Below, piece after piece: positions 33,459 through 45,119 of a stretch of DNA of 64,000 nt. Where the stretch lies: positions 17,354,501 to 17,418,500 of the forward strand of contig CM057469.1 in NCBI GenBank assembly GCA_030035585.1, read 5' to 3'. Made by a program: the position numbers and the translations under genes. Origin of the DNA: Dugong dugon (taxonomy: Eukaryota > Chordata > Mammalia > Sirenia > Dugongidae). The notes beneath the pieces were generated by a model. It was not told the origin of the DNA. It made no database searches and was given only the letters and a program-made list of their open reading frames with translations. Numbering within the stretch: position 1 is the stretch's first letter; each line of letters begins with the position of its first letter.

Positions 33459-35009
33459 TTTTTTCTGATCGTATGTATGTATAGCATGTCTTGATTCATT
33501 TATGTAAAAACAGCATATTTCTCCCAACATGGCACATTATATGAACAGTACACATTTCAGTACAAGCAACACAAAAGTTCCCTTTCCCAGCACAACTGAA
33601 CAAGGTATTAACCATTGCCAAACCAGGCTAGTTCCGACTTGGTATAGTCAATCAATGTATTTTGGACTACTTGGTCATATTCTGCAAGTTCTCCCATGTC
33701 CAGAGTAATGTCAAACTCAGCCCTAAAAGTATCATTCTCAGAGTTAAACCATCTAGTCCCATGCTGTTTACATTTTTAACACACAGAAATTTCCTTTTAA
33801 AGTTGGAGCACACCTACAGGCAGCTTTCATATTTTAAAAGATATTTTCTATGAGTAGTCAAGTTGACTGTATTTATTTATCACATGATCTCCTCAGTATA
33901 GCAGGTTGCACATTCAGTTGGTCCACGAGGTGTCCTCCTTGTTGACAGATCAGCTGGAACAATGTGGGGAGATGACTCATCATCTCTGTTCAGATGTTGA
34001 CAGAGCCAACTGTTGACCTGATTGGTAGGTAGCTTTAGTAAAAGCCTGTATCATTGGGGCCCATAGATGAGAGGCCTGTTCATCATTGTGAGATAATCTT
34101 TTTATGTCTATTTTATTTACATGATGACTTCTTTTCAGTGTCCAAAACTTTAGCTAGCAGTTCTTGTGTTTCAGCAGTCAGTGGGGCATGGGAAAACTTG
34201 CAGTGTTCTCCCTGATAACATTTTGTTCCTTAATATATTTCCGCTCAATAAAATATTTACAAATTTGTTTTCTTTTTTTGTTCTACTGTATGCTGGTTGA
34301 TGAATCCCTGACTCATTTTCACCCACTTCTGCTTCTCTTTAGGTTTACCATCCTCTTCCTGTGAGCCATTTTTTCTCAGCAGAGCACTTGATTCTTTGTT
34401 TCCAGTGCCAGCCCATTTCACTTCATTTTTTTCTGTTTACCATTCTTGTGGCCTGTTTGCTGGGTACCTTTTGCCCTCTCTTTCGTCACGGATTCTACAG
34501 GAAACAGTGAAGGTTGAGCAGTATTTGCCATTTCTTTAGCTTGTATATATCGTTTAAGCTCTTCAGCAAAATTAACTTCTGATCCCTGACTGCAGACATC
34601 ATTTTCATCACTATATGCATTGTAGTCCTTACTTCTTGATTTTCTGTGTTGCAAACTCTTTTGTTTTATCAGAGTTTCCAAAGTGCCTACATTTTTGGAG
34701 GATTTGCTCACACTCCAGTTTTATTTTCTCTTCATGTGTTTCTTCAACTTCTGTATCATCTCTTTCATTGATTCTTGGTGACACAAGTCCTGGTGGGCTC
34801 CTTTACTTGGCCAACTAAATAAATCTTCTTCTTCCGCTTTCACTGCTTCATGTCTTTCTAGCTGCATGGAGCAAACCTGCAAAGACACCTGATACTGGCA
34901 TTTTCAGATAACTACTATAAAAGGCTACATATGTTTGTGGTAGGTTGATTTAAAAACTGGTCCAAGTTCTCCACCCATCCCTGTATCCACATCCTTTGCA
35001 CATGACTTT
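33459..35009 (-). pseudogene. ZC3H8: ZC3H8 processed pseudogene
   Basis: Intronless antisense copy of ZC3H8, a CCCH zinc-finger protein of the little elongation complex, active in the nucleus. Matching stretches, read 5' to 3' on the minus strand, are a piece close to [19 protein letters not shown] (around 34750), [18 protein letters not shown] and [20 protein letters not shown] (34520-34670), [11 protein letters not shown] (about 34420), INQHTVE (about 34285), and the C-terminus CKFSHAPL...[12 protein letters not shown] with stop at 34113-34115. About 48 codons are missing: the rest of finger 1, all of finger 2 and the start of finger 3. Frameshifts also occur. The 3' UTR runs to a T-run at 33455-33464, the antisense poly(A). 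Flanks are GCTAAAGAGATAAT (33442) and GCTAAAGAGAGAAT (35010), a ~17-bp target duplication of L1 ORF1. The first ~100 bases (34890-35009) may be 5' UTR. Identified from memory of the family. Confidence 0.85.
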
Positions 35010-35302
35010 GCTAAAGAGAGAATTTTAAGAGGGGCTAGGGATAAATGAAAAGTCATCTACAAAGGAGTATCAATAAGAATAAGCTCAGACTACACAGCAG
35101 AAACGATGCAGGCAAGAAGGCAATGGGATGACATACATAAAGCCTTGAAGGAAAAAAACTGCCAGCCAAGCATATATCCAGCTAAAATGTCTCTCAAATG
35201 TGATGGCAAAATTAGGGCATTTGCAGATAAACAGAAGTTTACGGAATTTGCAAAAACCAAAATTACAAGAAATACGGGTGTCCTCTGGTTAGAAAATCAG
35301 TA
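35010..35302 (+). pseudogene. L1 ORF1 protein, C-terminal domain
   Basis: Resumes ORF1 after the ZC3H8 retrocopy. 'caataagaataagctcagac' is followed by METMQARRQW-type sequence (MQARRQWDDIHKALKEKN from 35106), then PAKMSLKCDGKI and a stop at 35301-35303 after VLWLENQ. This is the C-terminal nucleic-acid-binding domain of ORF1p. The reading frame from 35106 is intact. Confidence 0.85.
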
Positions 35303-37014
35303 ACATTAGATAACAACCCGAGACTAGAACACAGGACAGAGCAACCAGATATCAACCCAGATAGGGACGTCACAAAAGTAAATCAAAACTAAAACCCTGA
35401 AAATAGGGAAACCAACATCAATATGTAAAAGATGACAACACTGAAACAAAAAAGAGGGACTTAAAAATATAGACATAGATTTTTCACATGGAGAGGAAGT
35501 CAAGGCGATATAAAGAAATAAAAGACTGGTATAAACTTAGAAAAATAGGGGTCAATACTAAGGTAACCGCAAAGGAAACTAACAATCCTACAAGTCAAAA
35601 TAAAAAACTAGAAAAATATAAAGACTCAGCAAACACAAAATCAACAACAATGAAAGAGATTGAAAGAGAATACATAAAGAAAAACGACTCGGCACAGAAA
35701 ATTAAGTGGAACAGAGAAACTGTGAACAACACACAAAAAATGACATAAAAATGACAGCACTAACACCTGTCAATAATTATGCTGAATGTAAATGGACTAA
35801 ACGCACCAATAAGAGAGAGTGGCAGATCGGATTAAAAAAAAACACGATCTGTCTATATGCTGCCTACAAGAGACACACCTTAGACTTAAAGACACAAACA
35901 AACTAAAAGGATAGAAAAAAATATATCAAGCAAACAACACTTAAAAAAGAGCAGGAGTGACAATATGAATCTCTGACAGAACAGACTTTAAAGTAAAATC
36001 CACCACAAAGGCTAGGGAAGGACAGTATATCATGATTAAAGGGTCAGTACACCAGAAGGACATAACTGTAAAAAATATTTACGCATTTGATGATAGGGCT
36101 CCAAAATACATAAAACAAACACTGATAGCACTGAAAAGAGAGAGAGACAGCTCCACAATAGTACTAGGAGACTTCAACACACTGCTTCTGGTGAAGGACA
36201 GAACTTTCAGAGAGAAGCTCAACAAAGACATGGAAGAGTTAAATGTTACAATCAGCCAACTTGATCTCATAGACATATCAAACACTCCACCCAACAACAG
36301 CCAAGTATACTTTCTTTTCCAACACATATGGAACATTCTCCAGAATAGACCACATATTAGGCCATAAAGCAAGCCTTAACAAAATCCAAAACATCAAAAT
36401 ATTACAAAGCATCTTTTCTGACCATAAAGCCATAAAAGTAGAAATCAACAACAGAAAAAACAAGGAAAAAAAAAACACATGGAAACTGAACAAAACCTTG
36501 CTCAAAAACTACTGGGTTATAGAAGAAATTAAGGATGGAACAAAGAAATTCATAGACTCAAACGAGAATGAAAACATATCCTACCAGAACCTTTGGGACA
36601 CAGCAGAAGCAGTGCTCGGAGGTCAGTTTATAGCAATAAATGCACACATCCAAAAAGAAGAAAGGGCCATAATCAAAACATTAACCCTACAACTGGAACA
36701 AGTAGAAAGAGAGCAGCAAAAGAAGCCCTCAGGCGCCAGAAGAAAGGAAGTCATAAGAATTAGAGCAGAATTAAATGAAATAGAGAATAGAAAAACAATT
36801 GAAAGAGTTAACAAGACCAAAAGCTGGCTCTTTGAAAAGATCAACAAAATGGATAAACCATTGGCCAAACTGACAAAAGAAAAACAGGAGAGGAAGCAAA
36901 TAACCTGTGTAAGAAATGAGATAGATGATATCACAACAGACCCACCTGAAATTGAAAGAATCGTAACAGAATACTATGAAAAATTGTACTCTAACAAATT
37001 CAAAAACCTAGAGG

Positions 37015-37111
37015 AAATGGACAAATTTCTAGAAACTCACTCCCACCTGAACTAACACAAACAGAGGTAGAACAACTAAATAAACACATCACAAAAGAAG
37101 AGATTGAAAAG
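37015..37111 (+). repeat. Source copy of an internal L1 duplication
   Basis: The block from AAATGGACAAATTTCTAGAA to 'gaagagattgaaaag', in the ORF2 linker where it belongs, recurs at 38821-38915 with only a few differences. Confidence 0.85.
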
Positions 37112-38820
37112 GTAATTAAAAAACTCCCAACAACAACAACAACCAAAAAAAGCCCTGGCCCGTATGGCTTCACTGGAGAATTCTACCAAACTTTCAGAGA
37201 AGAGTTAACACCACTACTACTAAAGGTATTTCAGAGCATAGAAAAGGATGGAATACTCCCAAACTCATTCTATGAAGCCAGCATAACCCTGATACCAAAA
37301 CCAGGTAAATACACCACAAAGAAAGAAAATTACAAACCAATATATCTCATGAACATTGACACAAAAATCCTCAACAAAATTCTAGCCAACAGAATTCAGC
37401 AACATATCAAAAAAAAATTCACCACGACCAAGTGGGCTTTATACCAGGTATGCAGGGATGGTTCAGCATTATAAAAACAATCAATGTAATCCATCTTGTA
37501 AATAAAACAAAAGACAAGAACCACATGATCTTATCATTCAATGCAGAAACGGCACTTGACGAAGTCCAACAACCATTCATGATGAAAACTCTCAACAAAA
37601 TAGGAATAGAAGGGAAATTCCTCAGTATAATTAAGGGCATTTATACAAAGCCAACAGCCAACATCATCCTAAATGGAGAGACTTTGAAAGCAGTCCCCTT
37701 GAGAATGGGAACCAGACAAGAATGCCCTGTATCACCACTCCTATTCAACATTGTGCGGGAGGTAGTAGCCAGAGCAGTTAGGCTAGAAAAAAGAAATAAA
37801 GGGCATCCAGATTGGTAGGGAAGAAGTCAAAGTATCTCTATTTGCAGATGATATGATCTTATATACAGAAAACCCCCAAGAATCCACAAGAAAACTACTG
37901 GAACTAATAGAAGATTTCAGCAAAGTATCAGGATACAAGATAAACATACAAAAATCAGTTGGATTCCTTTACACCAACAAAGAGAACCTCGAAGAGGAAA
38001 TCACCAAATCAATACCATTTACAGTAGCCCCCCCCCCCCCCAAAGATAAAATGCTTAGGAATAAGTCTAACCAGAGACGTAAGAGACCGATTCAATGAAA
38101 ACTACAAGACACTACTGCAGGAAACCAAGAGACCTGCATAAGTGGAAAAACATACCTTGCTCATGGATAGGTAGACTTGATATTGTGAAAATGTCAGTTC
38201 TCCCCAAAGTGATCTATAGATACAGTGCAATCCCGATCCAGATTCCACTGGCATTTTTGAGTAAGATGGAGAAACAAATCACCAACTTTATATGGAAAGC
38301 AAAGAGGCCTCAAAAAAAGTAAAGCATTACTGAAGAAGAACAAAGTGGGAGGCCTCACACTACCTGATCTTAGAACCTATTATATCGCCATGGTAGTCAA
38401 AACAGCCTGGTACTGGTACAACAGATACATAGACCAATGGAACAGAATTGAGAATCCAGACGTAAATCCATCCCCCTATGAGCAGCTGATATTTGACAAA
38501 GGCCCAAAGTCCATTAATTGGGGAAGAGACAGTGTCTTTAACAAATAGTGACAGCATAACTGGATATCCATCTGCAAAAAAACTGAAACAAGACCCATAC
38601 CTCACACCATGCACAAAAACTATCTCAAGTGGATCAAAGACTTAAATATAAAATCGAAAACAGTAAAGATCCTGGAAGAAAATTAGGGACAACTCTAGGA
38701 GCCCCAATACATGGCATAAACACAATACATACCATAAGTAACAATGCACAAGCACCAGAAGAGAGACTAGATAACTGGGAGCTCCTAAAAATCAAACACT
38801 TATGCTCAAAAACCAAGAGT

Positions 38821-38915
38821 AAATGGACAAATTTCTAGAAACTCACTCCCACCTAAACTAACACAAACAGGTAGAACAACTAAATAAAACCATAACAAAA
38901 GAAGAGATTGAAAAG
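38821..38915 (+). repeat. Displaced copy of the L1 linker block
   Basis: Nearly the same ~95 bases as 37015-37111, placed in the C-terminal part of ORF2, where ordinary L1s read 'tatgctca' directly on to 'aaagacttca'. It is preceded by about 12 extra bases (AAAACCAAGAGT). The right junction shares AAAAG. Confidence 0.82.
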
Positions 38916-39600
38916 ACTTCATCAAAAGAGTCAAAAGATAACCTACAGACTGGGAAAAAATTTTTGGCTATGACAAATCCGATCAGCATCTAATCTCTAA
39001 AATCTACAAGGTACTGCAAAACCTCAACAACAAAAAGACAAATAAATAAAAAATGGGCAAAGGAAATGTACGGGCACTTCACCAAAGAAGATATTCAGGT
39101 GGCTAACAGACACATGAAGAAATGCTCACGATCATTAGCCATTAGAGAAATGCAGATCAAAACTGCAGTGAGATATCATCTAACCCCAACGAGGCTAGCA
39201 TTAGTCCAAAAACCACAAAATAATAAATGCTGGAGAGGTTGTGGAGAGACTGGAACACTTATACACTGTTGATGGGAATGTAAAATGGTACAACCACTTT
39301 GGAAATCGATTGGTGCTTCCTTAAAATCTAGAAATAGAAGTACCATACAATCCAGCAGTCTCGCTCCTTGGAATATATCCTAGAGAAATAAGAGCCATCA
39401 CATGAATAGATACCTGCACACCCCATGTTTGTTGCAGCCCTGTTCACAATAGCAAAAAGATGGAAACAACGTGGGTGCCCATCAACGGACGAATGCAAAT
39501 TATGGTATATCCACATAGTGGAATACTACGCAATGGTAAAGAACAACGATGAAGCCGTGAAACATAACATGGAGGAAGCTGGAGGTCATTATGCTGAGTG

Positions 39601-40596
39601 AATTTAGTCAGTCACAGGACAAATAATATATAAGACCACTATTATAAGAACTCAGGAAAAGGTTTAAACACAGAAGACAACATTCGTTGATGGTTATGAG
39701 GGTGAGGAGGGTGGGTGAGGGTTATTTAGTAGATAAGAAGTGTCTTAGGTGAAGGGAAGGACAGCACACACTACAGGGGAAGTCAGCACAACTGGACTAA
39801 GCCAAAATCAAGAAGTTTCCTGAATACAGTCAAACACTTTGAGGGGCAGAATAGCAGGGGAAGGGATCTGGGGACTGTGATTTCAACGGACATCTAGGTC
39901 AATTGGCATAACAAAACTTATTAAGAAAATATTCTGCATCCTACTTTGGTGAGTGACGTCTGGGGTCTTAAAAGCTTGCAAGTGGCCGTCTAAGATGCAT
40001 CAATTGGTCGCAACCACCTGGAGTAAAGGAGAATGAAGAACACCAAAGACACAAGCAAAGTATTAGCCCAAGAGACAGAAAGGGCCACATAAACTAGAGA
40101 CTTCATCAGCCTGAGACCAGAAGAACTAGATGGTGACCAGCTATCACTGGTGATTGCCCTGACAGGGAACACAACAGAGAGTCCTGGATGGAGCAAGAGA
40201 AAGGTGGGGTGCAGAATTCAAATTCTGGTAAGAAGACCAGACTTAATGGTCTGACTGAGACTGGAGGAACCCCAGAATGCATGGCCCCTGGATTCTCTGT
40301 CAGCCCAGAAGTAAAACAATTTCCAAGGCCAATTCTTCAGACGGATTGGACTGGACTGTGGGACATAAAGTGATATTCGTGAAGAGTGTGCCTCTTAGCT
40401 CAAGTAGATACAAGAGACTAAATGGGCAGCTTCTGTCCCGAGATGAGATGGGAAGGCAGAGAGGATTAGCAGCTGGTTGAATGGCCATGGGGAATCGGGT
40501 GGAAAGGAAGAGTGTGCTGTCACAGTATGGGGAGAGCAATTAGGGTCACATAATGTCTGTATAAATTTTTGTATGGGAAAAAATTAAAAAAAAAAA
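39601..40596 (+). mobile_element. L1 3' UTR and tail
   Basis: About 1 kb of 3' UTR, the sense counterpart of the antisense L1 3' UTRs at 7640, 9560, 14216 and 47820. It contains a purine-rich G-rich stretch near 39695-39725 and ends with an A-rich tail. No coding role; the frames at 40188-40539 are chance. Confidence 0.85.
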
Positions 40597-41190
40597 ATTT
40601 CATTTTACTTGTATCCACAGTCAACATCTATGGAAGCAGCCGTCAAGAAATCAAAAGACGCATTGCATTGGGCAGATCCACTGCAAAAGGCCTCTTTAAA
40701 GTGTTCAAAGCAGAGATGTCACTTTAAGGACTAAGGTTGGCCTAACGCAAGCCATGGTGTTTTCATGTAAAAACTGGACAGTGAATAATGAAGACCAAAG
40801 AACAATTGATGCCTTTGAGTTATGATGTTGGCAAAGAATGTTGACTATACCATGGACTGCCAAAAGAATGAACAAATCTGTCTTGGAAGAAGTACAGTCA
40901 GAATGCTTCTTAGAAGCAAGGATGATGAGAGTTCGTCTCATGTACTTTGGATATGTTGTTATCAGGAGGGATCAGTCCTGGAGAAGGACGTCATGTTTGG
41001 TAAACTAGAGCGTCAGCGAAAGAGAGGAAGGCCCTCAACGACATGGATTGACACAGTGGTTGTAACAATGGGCTCAAGTGTAACAACGATCATGAAGATG
41101 ATGCAGGACGGGACAGTGTTTTGTTCTGTTGTACATAGGGTCGCTATGAGATGGAACTGACTTGATGGAACCTAACCACAACAACAAAAA
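40597..41190 (+). mobile_element. RTE LINE, 3' segment
   Basis: Continuation of the RTE from 31583. It holds the C-terminal region (DYTMDCQKNEQICLG near 40842), then a 'gagaaggacgtcatgtttgg' block, and the 3' terminus GGGTCGCTATGAGATGGAAC with a (CAA)n-like end. The reading frame is open over 40822-41157 but only covers the C-terminal tail. Confidence 0.88.
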
Positions 41191-42156
41191 AAATCACCCC
41201 GACCCTTAGGTGGTGAATGAATTCAAGACAGATAAGAATGGAAGCAAAGTATCAAATAGTAAATGTAGCAGCATTGTCTTCAGCTGCATATAACAGAAAA
41301 CTCTACCGTAGGACCTTAAATAAGATGGCTTTAGTGCGAATCAGCATCACATCTGTGTTGGTAGGGGTTGGGAGGAGATGATGGGAAAAAGGCTAAAGAG
41401 TAATACTCAGTTTATGCTTTTTAAAAACAGATTCTTTTAAAATCATTTAAATTAAAAAAAATTGAAAACTTAAAAAATTATAAAATTAGTAAAAATAGTT
41501 TTGAAAACTAGTTTCTAGAAGCCCCACCACTGGATTTCAGCTTATATCTCGTGTCCACTTCCGGCTGCAGCGTGTCTGTGAAGTTAATATATCAATTTCC
41601 CAGACATAGTAGAGGAAGGCAACGTCAAGCAAGGTCATAAATGGCTTTTGGATTGCCATTGGACAGTGTCTGTCTGCTAAGCGTAGGGGAAATTTTAGTA
41701 CATAAACAATGTTTTTGAAACTCTATGAGACCTATTGGAAACTTAGTAATATTCCTAGCTGGAAGCAGCTTAATTTGTAAAACAATGTTTTTAACAAGAT
41801 GGTTCTGAAATAATCCTAGAGCAGTAATTTACAGAGCTAGTCATAAAATACTTTTTCTCTGAGATAAACAGAGTACCCATCAGAAAAAGTCGAAAGGAAC
41901 TGAGGCATTATTCCCAATTAAAAAAAAATATATATGTAAAATTAAATACTACCATAATGTGGTGAAACGAGCTCCTTTATATGGCCTTTTGCCTTGTTTC
42001 TTTGGAAAAACAGTTTGAGAGATTTTCCCTCTAAGCCCTGGGGAGTTACCTTTGTCTTCATTTTTTACCACAGAGGGTTACTTCTGACATTTCCTTGGTA
42101 AGCTGTAAACAACTTGTGGTTTGATAGTTTTTATCTGGTCCTGGGCTGTAGCCTAC
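41191..42156. other. Gap without a gene
   Basis: AT-rich unique DNA, with an A-rich stretch at 41450-41490. No supported frame. Confidence 0.5.
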
Positions 42157-42825
42157 ACTGTGGCTGGTATGCATCTTGCAGGGATTGGTCAATATAATAT
42201 GTAAATGAAGTGACTATAGACTATACAAATGAAGTTACTGTAGCATACTATGCAAATGGAGTGTCTGTGGCTTGCCAAGAGGGGATTGGTCAGTTTGTGA
42301 CCCTGGTGGGAGGGCCATGCCCTGAAATTGTTGGGAAATTTGTATATAGGTCCAGCCAACCCCACAGAGGTTTTTCAGACAGTAAGCAGAAAGGAGAAAA
42401 GGCAAGAGAGAAAGGAGGCAAGGAACCTTCTAAAAAAGCTGTAACACAGGTCAAAGGCTGTAAAACAGGTCAAGGGGTATAAAACTGAAGACAGGCTGGG
42501 AGGGGCCCAGCAGCAGAGCTGGCAGCAACAGGCCTGGAGGGGGCCCTGTGGCAGAGTTGGTGGTGACAGACAGCAAGGCCAAGAGGAGTCTGTCTTGAGG
42601 GGGCTGAGAGGAGCTAAGAGAGCTGTACTGCACTGAAGAAGGGAGACTTTGCCTACATCCTGATCCCGAGTTGTATCCTGTTACTTTCTTAATAAACCAC
42701 TTAACTGTAAGTATGGTCTGTGAGTTCTGTGTGGCCTTTGCAATGGATTTTCGAACCCAGCAGAGGAGTGGAGAGTGCCATGGGAGGGAAGGCTGGTGTC
42801 AGAATTGGTAACAAGGTTGGAGAGT
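42157..42825 (+). mobile_element. Solo ERV LTR, sense, unidentified family
   Basis: Begins TGTGGCTGGTATGC and ends 'gaattggtaaca'. It has an AATAAA at 42690-42695 ahead of a GT-rich stretch ('gtctgtgagttctgtgtgg') as in R/U5. Short near-repeats (CAAATGAAGT and CAAATGGAGT) sit in the U3-like part. The boundaries are TG and CA but the family is not recognised. The 90-residue frame at 42210-42482 is LTR. Confidence 0.6.
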
Positions 42826-45119
42826 GGAGGTATGTCTGACCTCCACCTCATTAGAATCAGCCTTGTACTGATCTTGATTTGCAGTATTCCCCCTAAAGTT
42901 AGATAAGTTCTGAGGCTACTACTAGCCCCATGTTATACATAATAAATCAGATTTACTGTAAGTATGTTCTGGACCCAAACTCCTGAAGTACTGTTTATCT
43001 CCAAGATGTTAAACCACTTAGTTTAGTAGTTTTTCTTATTGCCAGAGCCTAAACCATGTAAAAAGATAATGTAAAAAATTAAGATGCATACTAAATAAGG
43101 GAGTGAAAAAGATTAATCAGAGAGACCGGATCAACCAGAAATGTCTTGTATGATGCTTTAACAGTAGTAAAGGTGTAGAAAGCATGGAAAATCTTTAAAG
43201 GGAATTGTCTCACCTTCTGCATTCAATTAAACACCAAGTCCTATCAGCTGTTGTTCCAAATATATCTTGAATTTGTACATTTCTCTTTATTCCCACACTG
43301 CAGCCAACCACATCTAAGCCAATACACATGCATGCATGTGCAGAGACACACAAACACACACACAGCATGTGTATCTTTTTAAAAGAAGAAATGGTCCAGC
43401 AAGACTACATGCACTATATTCGAGTTTTAAGAAATAATATATTCTTTCCTGTGCCACCCCCCCGCCAAAAAATAAAAAAAACAACAACATTACCATCAAG
43501 TCGATTCTGACTCATAACGACCTTTGGAATTTCTCTTAGAGCAGAAAACAGAGGGCATTAAAACAAAAATGGATGGACATGTCATCAAAGAAGAGTGAGT
43601 TCACTGTGTACAGGGTTCTGTGCTAGCTTTATGGACTGTGAAGAAACAATTACTTTGATCTCTTAGACCAGAAATGTCACATACATGTCACACATACTAC
43701 CATTGCTTTTTCTTAGAGCAAACTTGAGTAATCTCCTGTGTTATTCTTTTCCACAGTGCCTGGAATTGGCCTCAGATTCCTTCCTAACACATTTCTCCTC
43801 CTAGCAGGCCATTATTCCGCTGATTAGTGTTGGAATATAATGTGAAACTTATTTCTACTTATTATATAAGTGAAGGCTGTGGGAAGTTTCATATGTTCCA
43901 AGGCTTCACATACCATCACTACGTTTGTATCTCTCAAATCTTTACATCTTTGAGTATAGTTAAAATAGCTGGACTCAAGCTCAAATTGTCTCCCCCGCAG
44001 TGAGTATTAGCTGAAATCCCTGTTCTTTTAGCTTTAGTTGGGCTGCTTGTAGTCTCCCCTATACCTGTTACATTTGGCAGTCAGCCAGAGATTTGGACAG
44101 AGTTTATACTTAAAATTGGGGCTCTCTCTCTTTCTCGGTCTCTCCTTCCTTGTTTCCTCTCTTCACTTTCCAGCAGTCTGGTGCCCCAAAATATGTCCTC
44201 TGGTTCTTCATGGCAATAAGACTTCGAGTTTGTATGCTAATTTTAGCTTTCCTGCAGAGCAGACTGGAACCGGCCTTCAGAATGAAAGTCATTTAAAAAA
44301 ACCCTAAAGCCTGGCAATTCTCCTGGTGCAATACCCTTCTTCAGAGTGATACCTGCCAGTTTTCTGGCTGCTTTTACATAAGATTGAAAGCCTCTGATGA
44401 TTGTAGTTAAGTATGGCACTTTCTATATGGGTGTTATGTAAGTGGGTTTGTAGGATGTGATGGTGTGTGTTTTCTGAGGCCTTTTGTGGCTTGTAGTGGG
44501 CAATTAACCTCTGCCTTGTGTTCTTCCCATACTTTTATTACTTAAAGATCATTGGGAATCCTAGGAAAACTAAAGCCAAGTATTTTGGTTGAATGCTTCT
44601 ATCCTTGTAGAATCATTCAGAGCATAAGTAACACCTTCTTTAGGTTTTTGTTTCCCAAGATTGGTCTAAATGTCCTCCATTTTCTACATTTGAATTGTGC
44701 TTCCTACTAATTAGCTTTTAAAGGCTAATGGGATTAGGAGCCACATTTGATACTTGCGCAGTTTTTAACTTAGTTGACTTTAGGAGCAGTCTCCCTACAT
44801 TTTTGTAGAACTTCTTTTTATTCATGTGTAATGATCTATTTATAGATAAGAGATACAGTGTTTTAATCTTACTCAGGGGATCCCTGATGAGCCCAAAATG
44901 AAATCCAAGTGGAGCAATAAGCTGAGCACAAGTGCATAATTGCTGTGCTAGCTGAAGCTTTAATCCTCTCATAAAATATTTATCTGTACTTTATATCCCA
45001 TGGATGTTTAGATCTTTTCCATTGGAAAGTATATTTTGTTAGCTTATTAATTTTGTTGGAAATGAAAGGCAGTGTAAATTCATTCTTATTTTAACAGTTT
45101 GCCTTAAAGTTGGTCAAAC
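42826..45119. other. Gap without a gene
   Basis: Mostly unique DNA. A truncated antisense AfroSINE tail (ATCAAGTCGATTCTGACTCA) lies at 43495-43514, and a short CA-rich stretch at 43327-43366. The small frames here have no motif. Confidence 0.5.

Larger units (their letters stand above)
35751..39600 (+). pseudogene. L1 ORF2 (endonuclease-reverse transcriptase), broken
   Basis: ORF2p normally carries an AP-type endonuclease, a reverse transcriptase and a C-terminal Cys-rich segment. Endonuclease pieces: ETHLRL-type region near 35870 in mixed frames, and ALKRERDSSTIVLGDFNTLL (36129-36190) with the GDFN motif. The linker is open at 36498-37052 (185 residues). Reverse transcriptase: [13 protein letters not shown] (37430), a motif A relic ([14 protein letters not shown], where AFD would be expected), [15 protein letters not shown] (37710), and the catalytic [12 protein letters not shown] (37840-37875). 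The C-terminal region is visible as [14 protein letters not shown] (39225-39270). Many frameshifts and stops separate these parts. A ~95-bp copy of the linker region is inserted at 38821-38915. Confidence 0.9.
31584..40596 (+). mobile_element. Full-length L1 LINE, degraded
   Basis: Starts GGACAGGCGGGGCCAAGATG, a typical L1 5' end, and ends in an A-rich tail near 40582-40597. The duplication ATTTCATTTT (31574-31583 and 40597-40606) flanks it. Order: 5' UTR to about 32752, ORF1 in two parts, ORF2 from about 35751 to 39600, then a 3' UTR of about 1 kb. It is inserted in the RTE LINE and carries a ZC3H8 retrocopy in ORF1. Without the retrocopy it is about 7.4 kb. Stops and frameshifts in both ORFs make it inactive. 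Confidence 0.92.

Noticed and set aside
34418-34711. 97-residue minus-strand frame as an intact gene
   Set aside because: It is one piece of the ZC3H8 retrocopy, which has frameshifts and a large deletion.
36498-37052. 185-residue open frame as a novel gene
   Set aside because: It is the linker of L1 ORF2 between the endonuclease and reverse transcriptase.
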